A DNA stretch of 64,000 nt from Saprolegnia diclina VS20 (GCF_000281045.1 NW_008246082.1:418448-482447); one strand, 5' to 3'; counted from the first letter of the stretch, positions 1 to 10,557 are shown. Translations and numbers: made by a program. The notes: generated by a model not told the origin, from the letters alone.

Positions 1-53
1 ATGCCCATACGTACGCAGCGGCGTACGACGACTATTAGGCTTCGTTTGGTGCG

Positions 54-607
54 CAAAACGTGTTTTGTGTTTTTCCGGTTGCCGCAAAAGCAGATGCAGA
101 AACTACGAAAACACGTTTTTCCAAAAACGCGCGCGTTTGGTGAGCTCGTTTTACGTTATTTCCTCAAGAATGATATCTTGCAGTAGCCAATGGGAAGGTA
201 AGTACCCGTGTGACTAACGAGTTGGCAACGTCAGACGAAGTCGGCACCAATACGAGGGTCTGCGCTCGACTACGAATGGGCTCAAGAGGGCTGGTAGTTC
301 TTCGATGGCTGTAGAGGCAAGAAACGCCGCCAAGTACAAGCGCAATGGAGTTTAACGTCCATAAAACAGCGTGGACGATGTGAGCACCCATTTGATGAAC
401 TCCAACGAATTCCCAAAATACCCCTTGCCCTTCCCAAAAACAGCTCCGGAGGTGTTTTTGGAAAACACGTTTTGGGCCCCGATTTTGGCCAAAACGCGTT
501 TCACAAAAAAACGTGTTTTGGTCAACCAAACGCGCAACAAACGTGTTTTGCGGATTTGGTGCATAAAAACGCGCGCGACCGCCAGATGCATGACAAAACA
601 CGTTTTG
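54..607. repeat. Cluster of AAAACRYGTTTT palindromes
   Basis: Six copies of a short palindrome, AAAACACGTTTT, AAAACGTGTTTT or AAAACGCGTTT, lie near 54, 108, 462, 491, 508-540 and 595, often extended to CCAAAACACGTTTTGG. They interrupt several overlapping short ORFs on both strands that are rich in KTRF/KRVL-type residues. Those ORFs look like by-products of the repeat and are not called. The function is unknown: a dispersed repeat, a protein-binding array or a decayed element are all possible. Confidence 0.6.
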
Positions 608-639
608 GAGGCGAAAACGAGGAGCACCAAACGGGGCCT

Positions 640-2030
640 TAGCAGAGATCACTGTTATGGCACGAGATGAATCGCACAATTCAAAGCCATATTTCGATTT
701 TGCTTGGTATGTACCTACCTGGGTCACTGGATCAAGTCGTGCAACGTGCAATACGACGTGGCAGCGTGGTCTTTCAAGGAAGCTCGCACCGTCGAATCGC
801 ATTATTATGTAGATGAATTACTTGCTGTTTGTGTTTAATAATATACTTTCATCTAACTATTCTATTGGCTATTTTTCGAATCATTTGGGCCAATCCTGTG
901 CGATGTGTTTTGCCGCATTCGTGAACGGAGGCTGGTCGGGCGGCCGAGCGACATTCAAAATGGAATCGCTAATACTGAAAGGGACATTAGATGGCGGCTT
1001 AGAGAGCATAAGGCGCTACGTCACTCCGACGTTTGAGATCTACAGTGTGCGCAATAGGACTATCTGTTAATTGTGTTACACGCCATATTTATCCATATAA
1101 TAGCCACATATACCCATATTTAATCGGTTGCTTCTGCATGCTCGCAACTTGTAAGCCACACCTCTTCACCGAGAGCTCGAGTGAGTGCTGGGCGACCCGT
1201 CGGTCCGCGTGGCGGCCTAATCTAGCACATACCAATACCCACTCAAGCTCCTACAACAAGCAAGCGACACGTTGTCTCGAATCAACGTGTACACACTCTC
1301 GTCGCCCCACCAGAGAAGACATTCGTTATCGAGGTATGCCTTGTTTGCCGGCGCGGAAGACAGACAGTACCAAGCCATCGCTTTTGGCAGCCGTTATGGA
1401 GAGAGGCTCGTCGCCTTCTTCCGAGCCAGTAGCTCGTTTCTACAGCCCGCCACAACCCAAAGACTTGGCCTTTCAAAAAACGTATCACAAGGGTCCCACG
1501 TTGGCAGATCATACACCTGGTAGCATAGACGGCTGCACACGTCAGTCACGAGCCACCCGTTTGATTCGATTCTTAATGGCTTGCGCGACTCTGTGCATAG
1601 ATGGAGCGATGCGTGGCAAAGCCTGCAGCCTTGAAGAAGCTTCAACGACTCACGCTCAGCGCGTTGTGGCTTGCAGGCGTGGGCCTTAAACCTTTCCTCG
1701 TACTTGAAGCTCTCGTTCTATCTGGACTTGAATATTTGCAAGGCTCGTGGTAATACCATCCTCTCTTACGGCCTGCGATCGCGGCAGGCGAAGATCGCTG
1801 CATGGCCACGCGCTGCCGTTGGTTTTCAAAACGAACCAATCATCGATCGGGTGTCAAACCTTAGCCAATCAAAATACGTTGCGTCACACGGCGTGGCGAG
1901 ATGATGCCACGCACGCAAAGTGTTTAAAACGTGGTCGTTGCCGTCAGGGTCAAGCTCCATTTTTGTTTTATACAATTTAAATACAAATTATAAGATGTTG
2001 AGTTGTGTTTAAATCATGGATTGGCCGTTT
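640..2030. other. Intergenic, no supported gene
   Basis: Short ORFs exist on both strands (for example 1033-1689 plus and 1394-1645 minus). None shows a recognisable domain, the G/C-ending codon usage of the neighbours or a consistent intron pattern. A/T-rich tracts lie near 830-890, 1080-1120 and 1955-1995; the last is probably part of the promoter of the desaturase that follows. Confidence 0.5.
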
Positions 2031-2037
2031 CCGGCGG

Positions 2038-2046
2038 TATCCGGAT
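2038..2046. promoter_or_regulatory. TATCCGGAT motif upstream of desaturase
   Basis: TATCCGGAT(G) lies about 75 bp before the desaturase ATG. The same near-palindrome recurs before several other genes in the window. A regulatory role is inferred only from position and recurrence. Confidence 0.4.
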
Positions 2047-2121
2047 GATCCAAGATCTACAAACCACTGGAGTTGGGATTCTTAGTTTGGCTTTCGAAGT
2101 TCAGCGAAGACAAGCAGCAGC

Positions 2122-3534
2122 ATGGCCCCGCAGACGGAGCTCCGCCAGCGCCACGCCGCCGTCGACGAGACGCCGGTGGCCGGCAAGAAGGCCTTTACAT
2201 GGCAGGAGGTTGCGCAGCACAACACGGCGACCTCGGCCTGGATCATCATCCGCGGCAAGGTCTACGACGTGACCGAGTGGGCCAACAAGCACCCCGGCGG
2301 CCGCGAGATGGTGTTGCTGCACGCCGGTCGCGAGGCCACCGACACGTTCGACTCGTACCACCCGTTCAGCGACAAAGCCGAGTCGATCTTGAACAAGTAT
2401 GAGATTGGCACGTTCACGGGCCCGACCGAGTTTCCGACCTTCAAGCCGGACACGGGCTTCTACAAGGAGTGCCGCAAGCGCGTTGGCGAGTACTTCAAGA
2501 AGAACAACCTCCACCCGCAGGACGGCTTCCCCGGCCTCTGGCGCATGATGGTCGTGTTTGCGGTCGCCGGCCTCGCCTTGTACGGCATGCATTTTTCGAC
2601 CATCTTTGCGCTGCAGCTCGCGGCCGCGGCGCTCTTCGGCGTCTGCCAGGCGCTGCCGCTGCTCCACGTCATGCACGACTCGTCGCACGCGTCGTACACC
2701 AACATGCCGTTCTTCCATTACGTCGTCGGCCGCTTCGCCATGGACTGGTTCGCCGGCGGCTCGATGGTGTCGTGGCTCAACCAGCACGTCGTGGGCCACC
2801 ACATCTACACGAACGTTGCGGGCTCGGACCCGGATCTCCCGGTCAACATGGACGGCGACATCCGCCGCATCGTGAACCGCCAGGTGTTCCAGCCCATGTA
2901 CGCGTTCCAGCACATCTACCTTCCGCCGCTCTACGGCGTGCTTGGCCTCAAGTTCCGCATCCAGGACTTCACCGACACGTTTGGCTCGCACACGAACGGC
3001 CCGATCCGCGTCAACCCGCACGCGCTCTCGACGTGGATGGCCATGATCAGCTCCAAGTCGTTCTGGGCCTTCTACCGCGTGTACCTTCCGCTTGCCGTGC
3101 TCCAGATGCCCATCAAGACGTACCTCGCGATCTTCTTCCTCGCCGAGTTTGTTACCGGCTGGTACCTCGCGTTCAACTTCCAAGTTAGCCACGTCTCGAC
3201 CGAGTGCGGCTACCCGTGCGGCGATGAGGCCAAGATGGCGCTCCAGGACGAGTGGGCCGTCTCGCAGGTCAAGACGTCGGTCGACTACGCCCATGGCTCG
3301 TGGATGACGACGTTCCTTGCCGGCGCGCTCAACTACCAGGTCGTGCACCACTTGTTCCCGAGCGTCTCGCAGTACCACTACCCGGCGATCGCGCCCATCA
3401 TCGTCGACGTCTGCAAGGAGTACAACATCAAGTACGCCATCTTGCCGGACTTTACGTCGGCGTTCGTTGCCCACTTGAAGCACCTCCGCAACATGGGCCA
3501 GCAGGGCATCGCCGCCACGATCCACATGGGCTAA
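2122..3534 (+). CDS. Delta-5 front-end fatty acid desaturase, cytochrome b5 fused
   Basis: This intronless 470-residue ORF encodes an ER membrane front-end desaturase that introduces the delta-5 double bond into C20 polyunsaturated acyl chains (dihomo-gamma-linolenate to arachidonate, eicosatetraenoate to EPA). An N-terminal cytochrome b5 domain carries the heme motif HPGG at residues 57-60. The three histidine boxes are HVMHDSSH (182-189), HVVGHH (222-227) and QVVHH (406-410); the glutamine opening the third box is the front-end signature. Hydrophobic spans flank boxes 1 and 2. Length and sequence match my memory of the characterised Saprolegnia diclina delta-5 enzyme closely, so delta-5 is preferred over delta-6 or delta-8. 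A full-length antisense ORF (2101-3525) is a codon-bias artefact. Confidence 0.96.
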   Translation: MAPQTELRQRHAAVDETPVAGKKAFTWQEVAQHNTATSAWIIIRGKVYDVTEWANKHPGGREMVLLHAGREATDTFDSYHPFSDKAESILNKYEIGTFTGPTEFPTFKPDTGFYKECRKRVGEYFKKNNLHPQDGFPGLWRMMVVFAVAGLALYGMHFSTIFALQLAAAALFGVCQALPLLHVMHDSSHASYTNMPFFHYVVGRFAMDWFAGGSMVSWLNQHVVGHHIYTNVAGSDPDLPVNMDGDIRRIVNRQVFQPMYAFQHIYLPPLYGVLGLKFRIQDFTDTFGSHTNGPIRVNPHALSTWMAMISSKSFWAFYRVYLPLAVLQMPIKTYLAIFFLAEFVTGWYLAFNFQVSHVSTECGYPCGDEAKMALQDEWAVSQVKTSVDYAHGSWMTTFLAGALNYQVVHHLFPSVSQYHYPAIAPIIVDVCKEYNIKYAILPDFTSAFVAHLKHLRNMGQQGIAATIHMG

Positions 3535-4627
3535 ACCTCCGTCGTCGACACACTTTGTGAATGCGAGATGTTGAGTTTCGCCATCAATATGCTGTTGTTT
3601 GCGAGTTCATGCAGTAGGAGCGCTGTAGTTTATGGCAGTGTATCGAGCCAGAATCTTGAGGGCAAGTCGTGCTAGCCGCCGACATTCGATGGTCCTCGGC
3701 TTATGAGGCATGCTGCTTCGATCCAAAGCCACGAGACGCGTGCGGACAGCAGGTGCCACGCCGACTTTCACAGAACCCATCGCCCAAGGGTGCGACGCCG
3801 ACGGGGACCTCTCAGTTCTGCGTGTGTTATTTGTTATTTGGTTGCCAACGCAAGCATAGCAGCTCGGTCCGCGCCATGTCGGGACTCTTGACATCGCCTC
3901 GAGGAGCCGCGGTGGCGTCGCAGTTGTCGACCCATCATCTCGCGTGGCTTGTGTGGGCGAGTGCTCGAAAACAGATGCTACTCAAGCGCCCGGCGTCAAG
4001 ATCGCGCCCACGGACCCTCGTCATCGCCGCCTTGGCGCGCGGCAGCTGCGCAGCGTGTATCCACACCACGCATCCACTACCCGAGTGCTACAGTACGCAC
4101 GCTCCTCTGTCAGCTACCGCTCCTCTGCTTCACGTTCTCTCCTCCTCAGCGCTCCTTCTCAGTTCTTATTCCCCACACCACGACCAGTGCCGACCACATC
4201 TGTGGCTCATGCGCCAAGCAGCCAAGAGCGCCAAGACTGGCGTGGCCGTGGTCAACGTCTAGCGTCAACAGGACTGCGTACCGGTACACGATTGAAGTGT
4301 TGGGTACGGCAGTCGACCTTGGTCACTTGGTTGCGTACCAAGCAATTGCTTGCGTGCGCTCCATGCAGCAGCAACCTGGTTCGCCTGCACTTCACCTGCA
4401 ATTCGCTTACTTGAGACCAATTGACGTCGGCCCGCGCGAGACAGGCCGCCCCCAGCGTCGGACACGCACGTTGTAAGCGAATTGCATCTGCGACCAGCGG
4501 CAGCTGCGCTGGCAGATGCCGAAAATAAACCAAACGCACCAATCAGACGCCCACCTTCTGTCATGAATTCGGCACGGGACGATCGCAAGGTTGTGTCAGT
4601 TGTGAATTTGCCGCCTCCTTGCTCAAT
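3535..4627. other. Intergenic, no supported gene
   Basis: About 1.1 kb between the desaturase stop and the DUF4203 gene. ORFs of 95 to 197 codons exist on both strands, but they are rich in Ser, Arg, Pro and His, lack domains and overlap each other. Composition is mixed and I see no repeat. It probably holds the desaturase 3' end and the promoter of the next gene. Confidence 0.5.
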
Positions 4628-5470
4628 ATGATGGCCCGCTCCATGACCTACTTTGCGGCCGCTGCGCTCTGCGTCGCGCTTGTCGCTGCCGACTCTGCCA
4701 CGACGGCGCCCGTCAACCAAGTGCAGAAGGTGCTCAACACCTCGGGCTCGCAAGTCATTGACACGCTCTCGGGCGGCGACTCGGCGACCGCCTCGGCGCT
4801 CAAGGGCATCTTTGCCGCGGTCGCGCTCATTGCGTCGCTCGGCGTCACCTTTGTCGGCTACAAGATGATCTACCCGGTGCTCTTTGCGGCCTCGTTCTTC
4901 TTTGGCGCGTGCTTCTCGTACGACGTGCTCCTCCAGCTCTTTGCCAACCAGAACGCGGCGTACGTCGGCTTTGTCATTGGCGGTATCCTCGCGGCGGTCC
5001 TCGTCCTCTACTTTTACGACGTTGGTATCTTTGCGATCGGCGCGGTCGCCGGTGCGATGGGCGGCTTCATCTTTGACGCGTCGTTCACGGCCAGCCTCGG
5101 CGGCGAGAACCACTTGTATGTCCACTACGCGATTGTGATCATTACGGCGATTGCCGGCGGTGTCGCGGCGCTCAAGCTCGAGAAGACGGCGCTTGTCATT
5201 GCGACGTCGTTTGCCGGCGCGGCCATCTTTGTCGGCGCGCTCGGCCACTTTATCGGCGGGTACCCGACCGGCGACCAGCTCACCAACATCAAGGGCAACG
5301 CGTCGTTCATCAACAACGTGCCGTCCTCGTGGTGGGGCTACTTTGCCGCGACGCTCGTGCTCTTTGCCCTCGGCGCCTATGTGCAGTTCTTCCACACGGC
5401 CAAGAACGTCAACCACATTGACGGCAACTCGGACGAGAAGAAGCCGCTCCACGGCTACCGCAATGTCTAA
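4628..5470 (+). CDS. DUF4203/TMEM198-like multi-pass membrane protein, copy 1
   Basis: A 280-residue intronless protein. The start is the first ATG of the pair at 4628/4631; an upstream in-frame TTG is ignored. Residues 1-22 form a signal peptide ending in VAAD. A hydrophilic luminal stretch follows, then about seven hydrophobic helices rich in Gly/Ala with small-residue loops (for example GYKMIYPVLFAASFFFGACF), and a hydrophilic C-terminus. This is the layout of the DUF4203 (TM7S3/TM198) family, in which animal TMEM198 has been linked to Wnt receptor phosphorylation; the role in oomycetes is unknown. A clear paralogue lies at 36277-37161. It probably acts in the secretory pathway or plasma membrane. 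Family placement is by fold pattern and is moderately sure. Confidence 0.82.
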   Translation: MMARSMTYFAAAALCVALVAADSATTAPVNQVQKVLNTSGSQVIDTLSGGDSATASALKGIFAAVALIASLGVTFVGYKMIYPVLFAASFFFGACFSYDVLLQLFANQNAAYVGFVIGGILAAVLVLYFYDVGIFAIGAVAGAMGGFIFDASFTASLGGENHLYVHYAIVIITAIAGGVAALKLEKTALVIATSFAGAAIFVGALGHFIGGYPTGDQLTNIKGNASFINNVPSSWWGYFAATLVLFALGAYVQFFHTAKNVNHIDGNSDEKKPLHGYRNV

Positions 5471-5717
5471 GCGCTAAGATCTAAGATCGCCATGTTGCGG
5501 TCGATAAGGACATGATGTGTGTGTTGTCCATGCCTACTTTCGTGTCCTGACTGCTGCAGACTACAACCAAATTATTGTTGATGCACCCTGCTAAAGTCAG
5601 TAGGCGGTCTCGGTCGTCGCGCCTTAGTGAACCGATGACACATATATGTCAACGTGTATGTTGGAGTAAAACAAAAGGATGTCGTCCTTGGACGCACCAC
5701 CTTGCGAAACCCTCGCC

Positions 5718-5972
5718 TCAAAACGAAGCCGGGCGGTCAAATGTTGGGGTAACGTCTGCCGGATCAACGATACTAGTGTCGTCGACAGTCAAGAGTTTGT
5801 ACTCGCGGATGCCATGGCTTCCGAGATGCGGACAACGAGGATGTTCTGCTCGTACTTGGTAGTCTATCTCGGAGATGACGCAGAGCTCGTAGCCGACTTG
5901 GTCCGGCTGCCGTAGCACGTCCTCGACGTCTGACCAGTCCACGGCGTTGATCGGGTGAACGCCGTTTGTCAT
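5718..5972 (-). other. Possible small gene or gene fragment
   Basis: A minus-strand ORF from ATG 5972 begins MTNGVHPINAVDWSDVEDVL and reads as a protein-like acidic sequence (QPDQVGYELCVISEIDYQ). A GTACGAGC site that could be a donor follows. It has no recognisable domain, and no good continuing exon was found. It may be a small hypothetical gene, a decayed fragment or chance. The remainder of 5471-6365 shows nothing I can support. Confidence 0.25.
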
Positions 5973-6364
5973 GTTGGTCACAAACGAGCACTTAAACAAC
6001 GCGAAATAGAATGCGCAGTGGCGTTAAGCTTCCTACGGGTACAACTTGTAGGAACGTTTGGAATGGTATATGTACGCAAAGTTATGGTCATTCGTTATGC
6101 TACAGCGCACCGCCACTACAACGAGCGAGGACAAAGCATGACTCTACACTCGATGTCCTCGACACACGTCGAGCGAGACACTCGGTGGCCGGCCATTGTG
6201 CGCTTGCCCATTCTTAGAGCTGATACCATTCGAATGTTGGTTCTAGCCAGCGCTCCCGCGACGATCTTGGCAGCCGACGCCAAGCTGGCAGTCGGCGCTG
6301 CCACGTCCAATGCATCCCGTTCCATCTCGCCAACGATTGGCCCATGGTATTGCGTAATGATATT

Positions 6365-6378
6365 GTTTGCATTTTATT
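6365..6378. promoter_or_regulatory. GTTTGCATTTTATT element before tRNase Z
   Basis: An A/T-rich GCATTTTATT element lies about 80 bp upstream of the tRNase Z ATG. Similar elements occur in either orientation before the HAD, WD40, FYVE-VASt and 33490 genes. A core-promoter role is inferred from this shared position. Confidence 0.4.
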
Positions 6379-6455
6379 CAACATACAAAACGCAAGTCTA
6401 CGAGTGTGAATTCCGTGGTATAAAATCAGGTTCTGGAGATTGCACTTTGGCAGCC

Positions 6456-9155
6456 ATGGGCCTCGACATCCAAGTGCTCGGCGTCGGCAGCGCCGAGATG
6501 GCGCCGTCCGTCATCGTCACGGGCGAGAGCCAGCGGTACTTGACCATCTTCCTCTTTCCTCTTAGGCCATGCGGTGCTAGGTACCTCTTTAACGCGGGCG
6601 AAGGCCTCCAGCGAGTGTGCATGGAGCACCGGGTGCGCCTCGGGAAGCTCCAGACAGTCCTTCTCACGGAGCTCACGTCCGAGACGTTGGGCGGCCTACC
6701 TGGCCTCATCTTGACCATCTCGGACATTGGCAAGAAGGGCCTGCGCCTCTGCGGACCCGACGGCACGTCCTCTTTTCTTCACGCGACGCGCCATTTCCTC
6801 AACCGGTGGCGTCCTGCGGTTGCACATCCTAGAGTCGTTGGCTCACGATCGTAGTAGGCCCAAGTTTGAGCTGAAAGCACACGACATTGCTTCGGCGAGC
6901 GACGCGCCGCTTCTCGCAGACGAGAACATGACGCTGGATGCTGTCGTTGTGACGTCGTCGCGCGCACACACCGACGACGAGAACGCGGCCAAGCGCCAGA
7001 AGGTCCCAACGGTCACAAGCGTGAGCTACATTGGCGAGACGCCCCGCCAGCGCGGCAAGTTTTTGATCCAGAAAGCGCTCGCCCTCGGTGTGCCCAAGGG
7101 CCCGCTCTGCGGCGCCTTGCACCGCGGTGAAGACGTTACGGTCGTTGTCGACGGCAAGTCGGTGGTCGTGACACCGGCGCAGTGCGTCGAGCCGTCGCTT
7201 CCAGGTAGAAATGCATTCGCTAGCCAGCGTCCGAGTGTGCATTCGGCTAGGCGCCGCGTTTGCGGTCGTGGCGTGTCCTGGTGTGTCGTCGATCGCGCCT
7301 CTCTTGCAAGCCCGCGCTTTTCACAAGTTCGTGTTCACTTACGAACGTGGCATTTGATGGTATCGGCCATAGGTATCAAGGCGGCGAGACGGACCTCGCT
7401 GTGCTCGTGCACATGGGCGGCATGGACGTCGTTTCGCACCCCGACTACATTGCGTGGACGCTGACGTTTGGTCGTCGCGTGCAGCACATTCTGGTTCACT
7501 TTGTCGTAGCCACTGCATCTCACACACTTCGTAGGTCAACCACACGGCGTGTCCGCAACGGACGCCGTACCGTGCCAGCGCGGCCCTTCAAGCCACGCTG
7601 CATGGTCTCTTTCCTGGCACCTTTCCCCCGTCGCACCACGAAACCAACACCACGACCTCGGTCGACACAGAGTTTGGGGCCGCTATCGTCGGCGTACGTC
7701 GCAAGACGCATTTGCCTTTGATGGACACGGAGTTGTAGGAACCGCTGCTCAAGTACACGCTCGTGCCTGTGCCCAAGCAAGGCGTCGATCGCGCGAGCTG
7801 CTTTACTCCATTGGACTTGGCCGCGCTCATCGCCGAGACGCAGACGATGCTCCGCGAGGCCAACGTGACTGTGGCGCCGCCGGGCCCAAGCGCCAGTAGT
7901 AGCACTGCCTGCGTGCAAGCCGGCGCTGTCACGTTCCTCGGCACGGGCTCGGCGATTCCGTCCAAGTACCGCAACGTCACGTCCAACTTGCTTCGGTTTG
8001 GTGACGCGTACCTCTTGTTGGACGCTGGCGAAGGCACGTACGGGCAGCTGTACCGGCACGTTGGTGGTGACGAGGCCGCGCTAAACGCGCTTCTCGCCAA
8101 CCTCCACGTGGTGTGGATCTCGCACAACCACGCCGACCACCACTTGGGTCTTGTGCGACTCCTCAGTCGTCGTCCGATCGAGGTACAGGGTTCGATCTTC
8201 GGCACTTGCAACCGAATGCGTTGTAGTTGGCGCCATTAGCGATCGTGGGCCCGCCGCACGTGCTCAACTGGCTGCGCGACTACGGCGCGGTGGACGCCAG
8301 CATCAACGCCAAGTACATGTACGAGAGCAACGGCTTCTTTGACGTCCATGGACCCAGCGCCAAGGACCGTATGTGCACACAGTTGGCACGACCACGCTCA
8401 GTTGCATTGCGTGTAGAGGAGCGTTTTGGGTCGAATGAAAAGGCCATTCGCGACATTCTCAAGCAACGGTATGGCGTGACGAGGTATGACGAGTCTCCTT
8501 GCACGATACGATACGGCTGGCTCATCGCGCATGTAGCTTTGAGTGCGTGCCGGTCAAGCACTGCCACCTCTCGTATGCGCTCGTGCTCATATGTGCCAAC
8601 GGGTATGGATACACCTTGGGTGAATGGACTGCAAAGATGGAGCGACGCAGGTTCAAGGTCGCCTTCTCGGGCGACTGCCGCCCGAGCGACGCTCTCGTCC
8701 AGTACGCCGAGGACGCCGACTTGCTCATTCACGAAGCCACCTTTGAAGGTATCGATGGACGTGTCCCTGCAGCGGGCGACTGTGGTGTAGAGGGCATGCT
8801 GGACGAAGCCAAGGCCAAGGACCATTCGACGACCGACGAAGCGATCGGCGTCGGGCTCAAGGCCAACGCCAAGTACATTCTCTTGACGCATTTTAGGTAT
8901 GCAGTATTGTATATATACGTGTTGCGCAAACGGCGGTGTACTAGCCAACGCTACCCCAAGATGCCGACGATCTCGGCCGAGGCTTTGCAGCGTGTCATGA
9001 CGGCGCTCGACCTCATGTCGCTCTCGTTCCACGAGCTCCACGTGCCCCAGCTCATGCAGGTAGGCTCGATGGAGTGTCGATGAGCGGAAGACGAAGCTTG
9101 CACGTAGGCGTGTCAAGCCATCTTGCCGGGCAACGACGTTGCCGACGACGAATAG
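6456..9155 (+). CDS. tRNase Z, long form (ELAC2-like)
   Basis: A multi-exon gene for the long-form tRNA 3' endonuclease that removes 3' trailers from pre-tRNA in nucleus and/or mitochondria. The inactive N-terminal metallo-beta-lactamase half starts MGLDIQVLGVGSAEMAPS and contains YLFNAGEGLQR, the RGKF and ALALGVPKGPL segment, and AVLVHMGGMDVV. The active C-terminal half holds VTFLGTGSAIPSKYRN, LLLDAGEGTYGQL and the zinc motif SHNHADHH (near 8120-8150). It continues with VKHCHLSYALVL, FSGDCRPSDALV, LIHEATFE, KDHSTTDEA and the terminal histidine motif LTHF(S)QRYP. About ten short introns interrupt it. One candidate of 30 nt (6543-6572) keeps frame whether or not it is removed, and a 45-nt GTACGT...TAG intron removes the in-frame stop near 7735. 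The end assumes a last exon finishing GNDVADDE. Identity is very secure, exon edges less so. Confidence 0.93.
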
Positions 9156-9687
9156 AGCGTCTCTGCATATGGGATACGCAGTGAAGGGCGCGTCGAGCTA
9201 GGAAGGAAGAGGTAGTCTGATGCTAGATCAACTACAACCTTGAAGGAAGACAAAATGTTTGGTATCCAGTGCAGGACTCGACGGTTGGAGAATGCATTGA
9301 TCGCAGCAGCTCCGAAGACGACGAGGATGGCACGTCCTGTCCTGACGTGGGCGGTTGGCGCGGCGGTGTGTGTGAGCTTCCTGCGGCTGTTTGTCGGAGC
9401 AGGATAGCGCAGCAGGAGAACAGAATAGCACAGCAAGATAGCAGGATAGCTCGATAGGATAGTAGCAAGATAGTAGGATATGGCTTGTCGTCTCGGGTGG
9501 GAATCCGAAGATGGCGGCCAAAAAGGCCGTCGTCGGCCGAAGATTCGATTGAAGTTGGCTGCGTCCCATTGTTTTAAACCTGTTGCTTTCTTGTCGCTGC
9601 ATTGTATATTTGTATGCAAAGTGTTTTTAACATTAAAGGTGATGGCGGCACCCAATATTGCACAAGGACCAATATTGGTTTGGCGGC
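9156..9687. other. Intergenic with GATAG-rich simple repeat
   Basis: Between tRNase Z and the HAD gene. At about 9400-9480 an imperfect series of GATAGCA/GGATAG/AATAGCA units gives degenerate ORFs on both strands. ATTTGTATGCAAA at 9608-9620 resembles the promoter element seen before other genes here. No gene is supported. Confidence 0.5.
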
Positions 9688-10557
9688 ATGGGCAAGGCGC
9701 CGTGGTACTCGCTCCTCGCGTTCGACCTCGATGGCACGCTCCTCAACAAGGCCGGCCACGTGAGCCCGCGCACGGCCGCGGCGATCCGTGCTGTCGTCGC
9801 GACCGGCGCCATCGTCTCCCTGTGCTCCGGCCGGTCGACTGCGTGCATGGTGGAGGCGGCGCGCCAGCTCGGCCTTGACCACGGCGTGACGCTCGTGTCG
9901 TGCAATGGCGCCGCCGCCTTTGACCCGACCAACAAGCCGCTCTTTATCGACACGATGGCCGTCGAGAGTGTTCGCCATGTGCTTCGGGTGGCCGCCAATA
10001 TGGACCGCTGCGTTAACGTGTACGACGAGGAGCGCGGTGTGATCCACGCCAAGCCGACGCATCCGCACCACTACGACCTCATTGACGAGTATAGTAAGCG
10101 CACGGGCGGCGTCTATAACCTCGTCGACGAGTACGACACGACGGGCGTCCGGCCATGCCAGCTCGCGGTCCTCGGGCGTGACGTCGATGCGATCCATGCC
10201 ACGCTGACGGCTGAGGTGCCGAGCCTCACCTTCAACAAGTACTCGACGTTCGTCGAGTGCCTCCCGAGCCAAGTGCACAAGGGCGTCGGGCTCACACGCC
10301 TCGCGCAGCATCTCTCGATTCCTCTCGCGCGCACGGTCGCGTTTGGCGACGGCTTGAACGACCTCGAGTTCGTCCAGACCGCAGGACTGGGTATCGCGAT
10401 GGCCAACGGCGACGATGCGGTCAAGCGGGCAGCAAACCGCGTCTCGCGCTACGACCACGACGACGACGGCGTCGCCCACGAGCTTGAGTGGCTGCTACGA
10501 ACGGGCGTCGTCGGCGTGCCACCCGAGGTCAATCAGCAGGCCATGGCCTCGATCTAA
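9688..10557 (+). CDS. Cof-type HAD-superfamily phosphatase
   Basis: An intronless 289-residue protein. The start is ATG 9688; an upstream TTG start would add ten unlikely residues. It contains the four HAD motifs: the nucleophile motif FDLDGTLL near residues 11-18, the Thr/Ser motif as LCSGRST, the motif III lysine in VHKGVGL, and the acidic motif IV FGDGLNDLEF. The long C2b-type cap between motifs II and III marks the Cof/YbjI group, which dephosphorylates sugar phosphates and related small metabolites; the substrate cannot be read from sequence. No targeting signal is evident, so it is probably cytosolic. The next gene starts 94 bp after its stop. The minus-strand ORF across it is an artefact of G/C-ending codons. 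Confidence 0.93.
   Translation: MGKAPWYSLLAFDLDGTLLNKAGHVSPRTAAAIRAVVATGAIVSLCSGRSTACMVEAARQLGLDHGVTLVSCNGAAAFDPTNKPLFIDTMAVESVRHVLRVAANMDRCVNVYDEERGVIHAKPTHPHHYDLIDEYSKRTGGVYNLVDEYDTTGVRPCQLAVLGRDVDAIHATLTAEVPSLTFNKYSTFVECLPSQVHKGVGLTRLAQHLSIPLARTVAFGDGLNDLEFVQTAGLGIAMANGDDAVKRAANRVSRYDHDDDGVAHELEWLLRTGVVGVPPEVNQQAMASI

Noticed and set aside
1033..1689. 218-codon plus-strand ORF
   Set aside because: Codon usage is unlike the real genes, overlapping ORFs exist on both strands, and there is no domain or intron structure.
2101..3525. 474-codon minus-strand ORF across the desaturase
   Set aside because: It is the complement of a gene with almost only G/C-ending codons; its Arg/Val/Asp/Gly-rich product has no domain. 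The same applies to 4265-5452, 9574-10479, 36184-37167, 53097-54272 and 56173-56889 minus, and to 29911-30882 and 34569-35549 plus.
3669..4262. 197-codon plus-strand ORF before DUF4203
   Set aside because: Ser/Arg/His-rich low-complexity product, no domain, overlaps other ORFs.
7707..7737. In-frame stop in tRNase Z suggesting a pseudogene
   Set aside because: A 45-nt GTACGT...TAG intron removes it, and conserved motifs continue on both sides in frame.
9228..9602. Minus-strand ORF with hydrophobic repeats (LLSCYYPIELSCYLAVLFCS)
   Set aside because: The apparent membrane segments come from the GATAG tandem repeat, not from a conserved protein.
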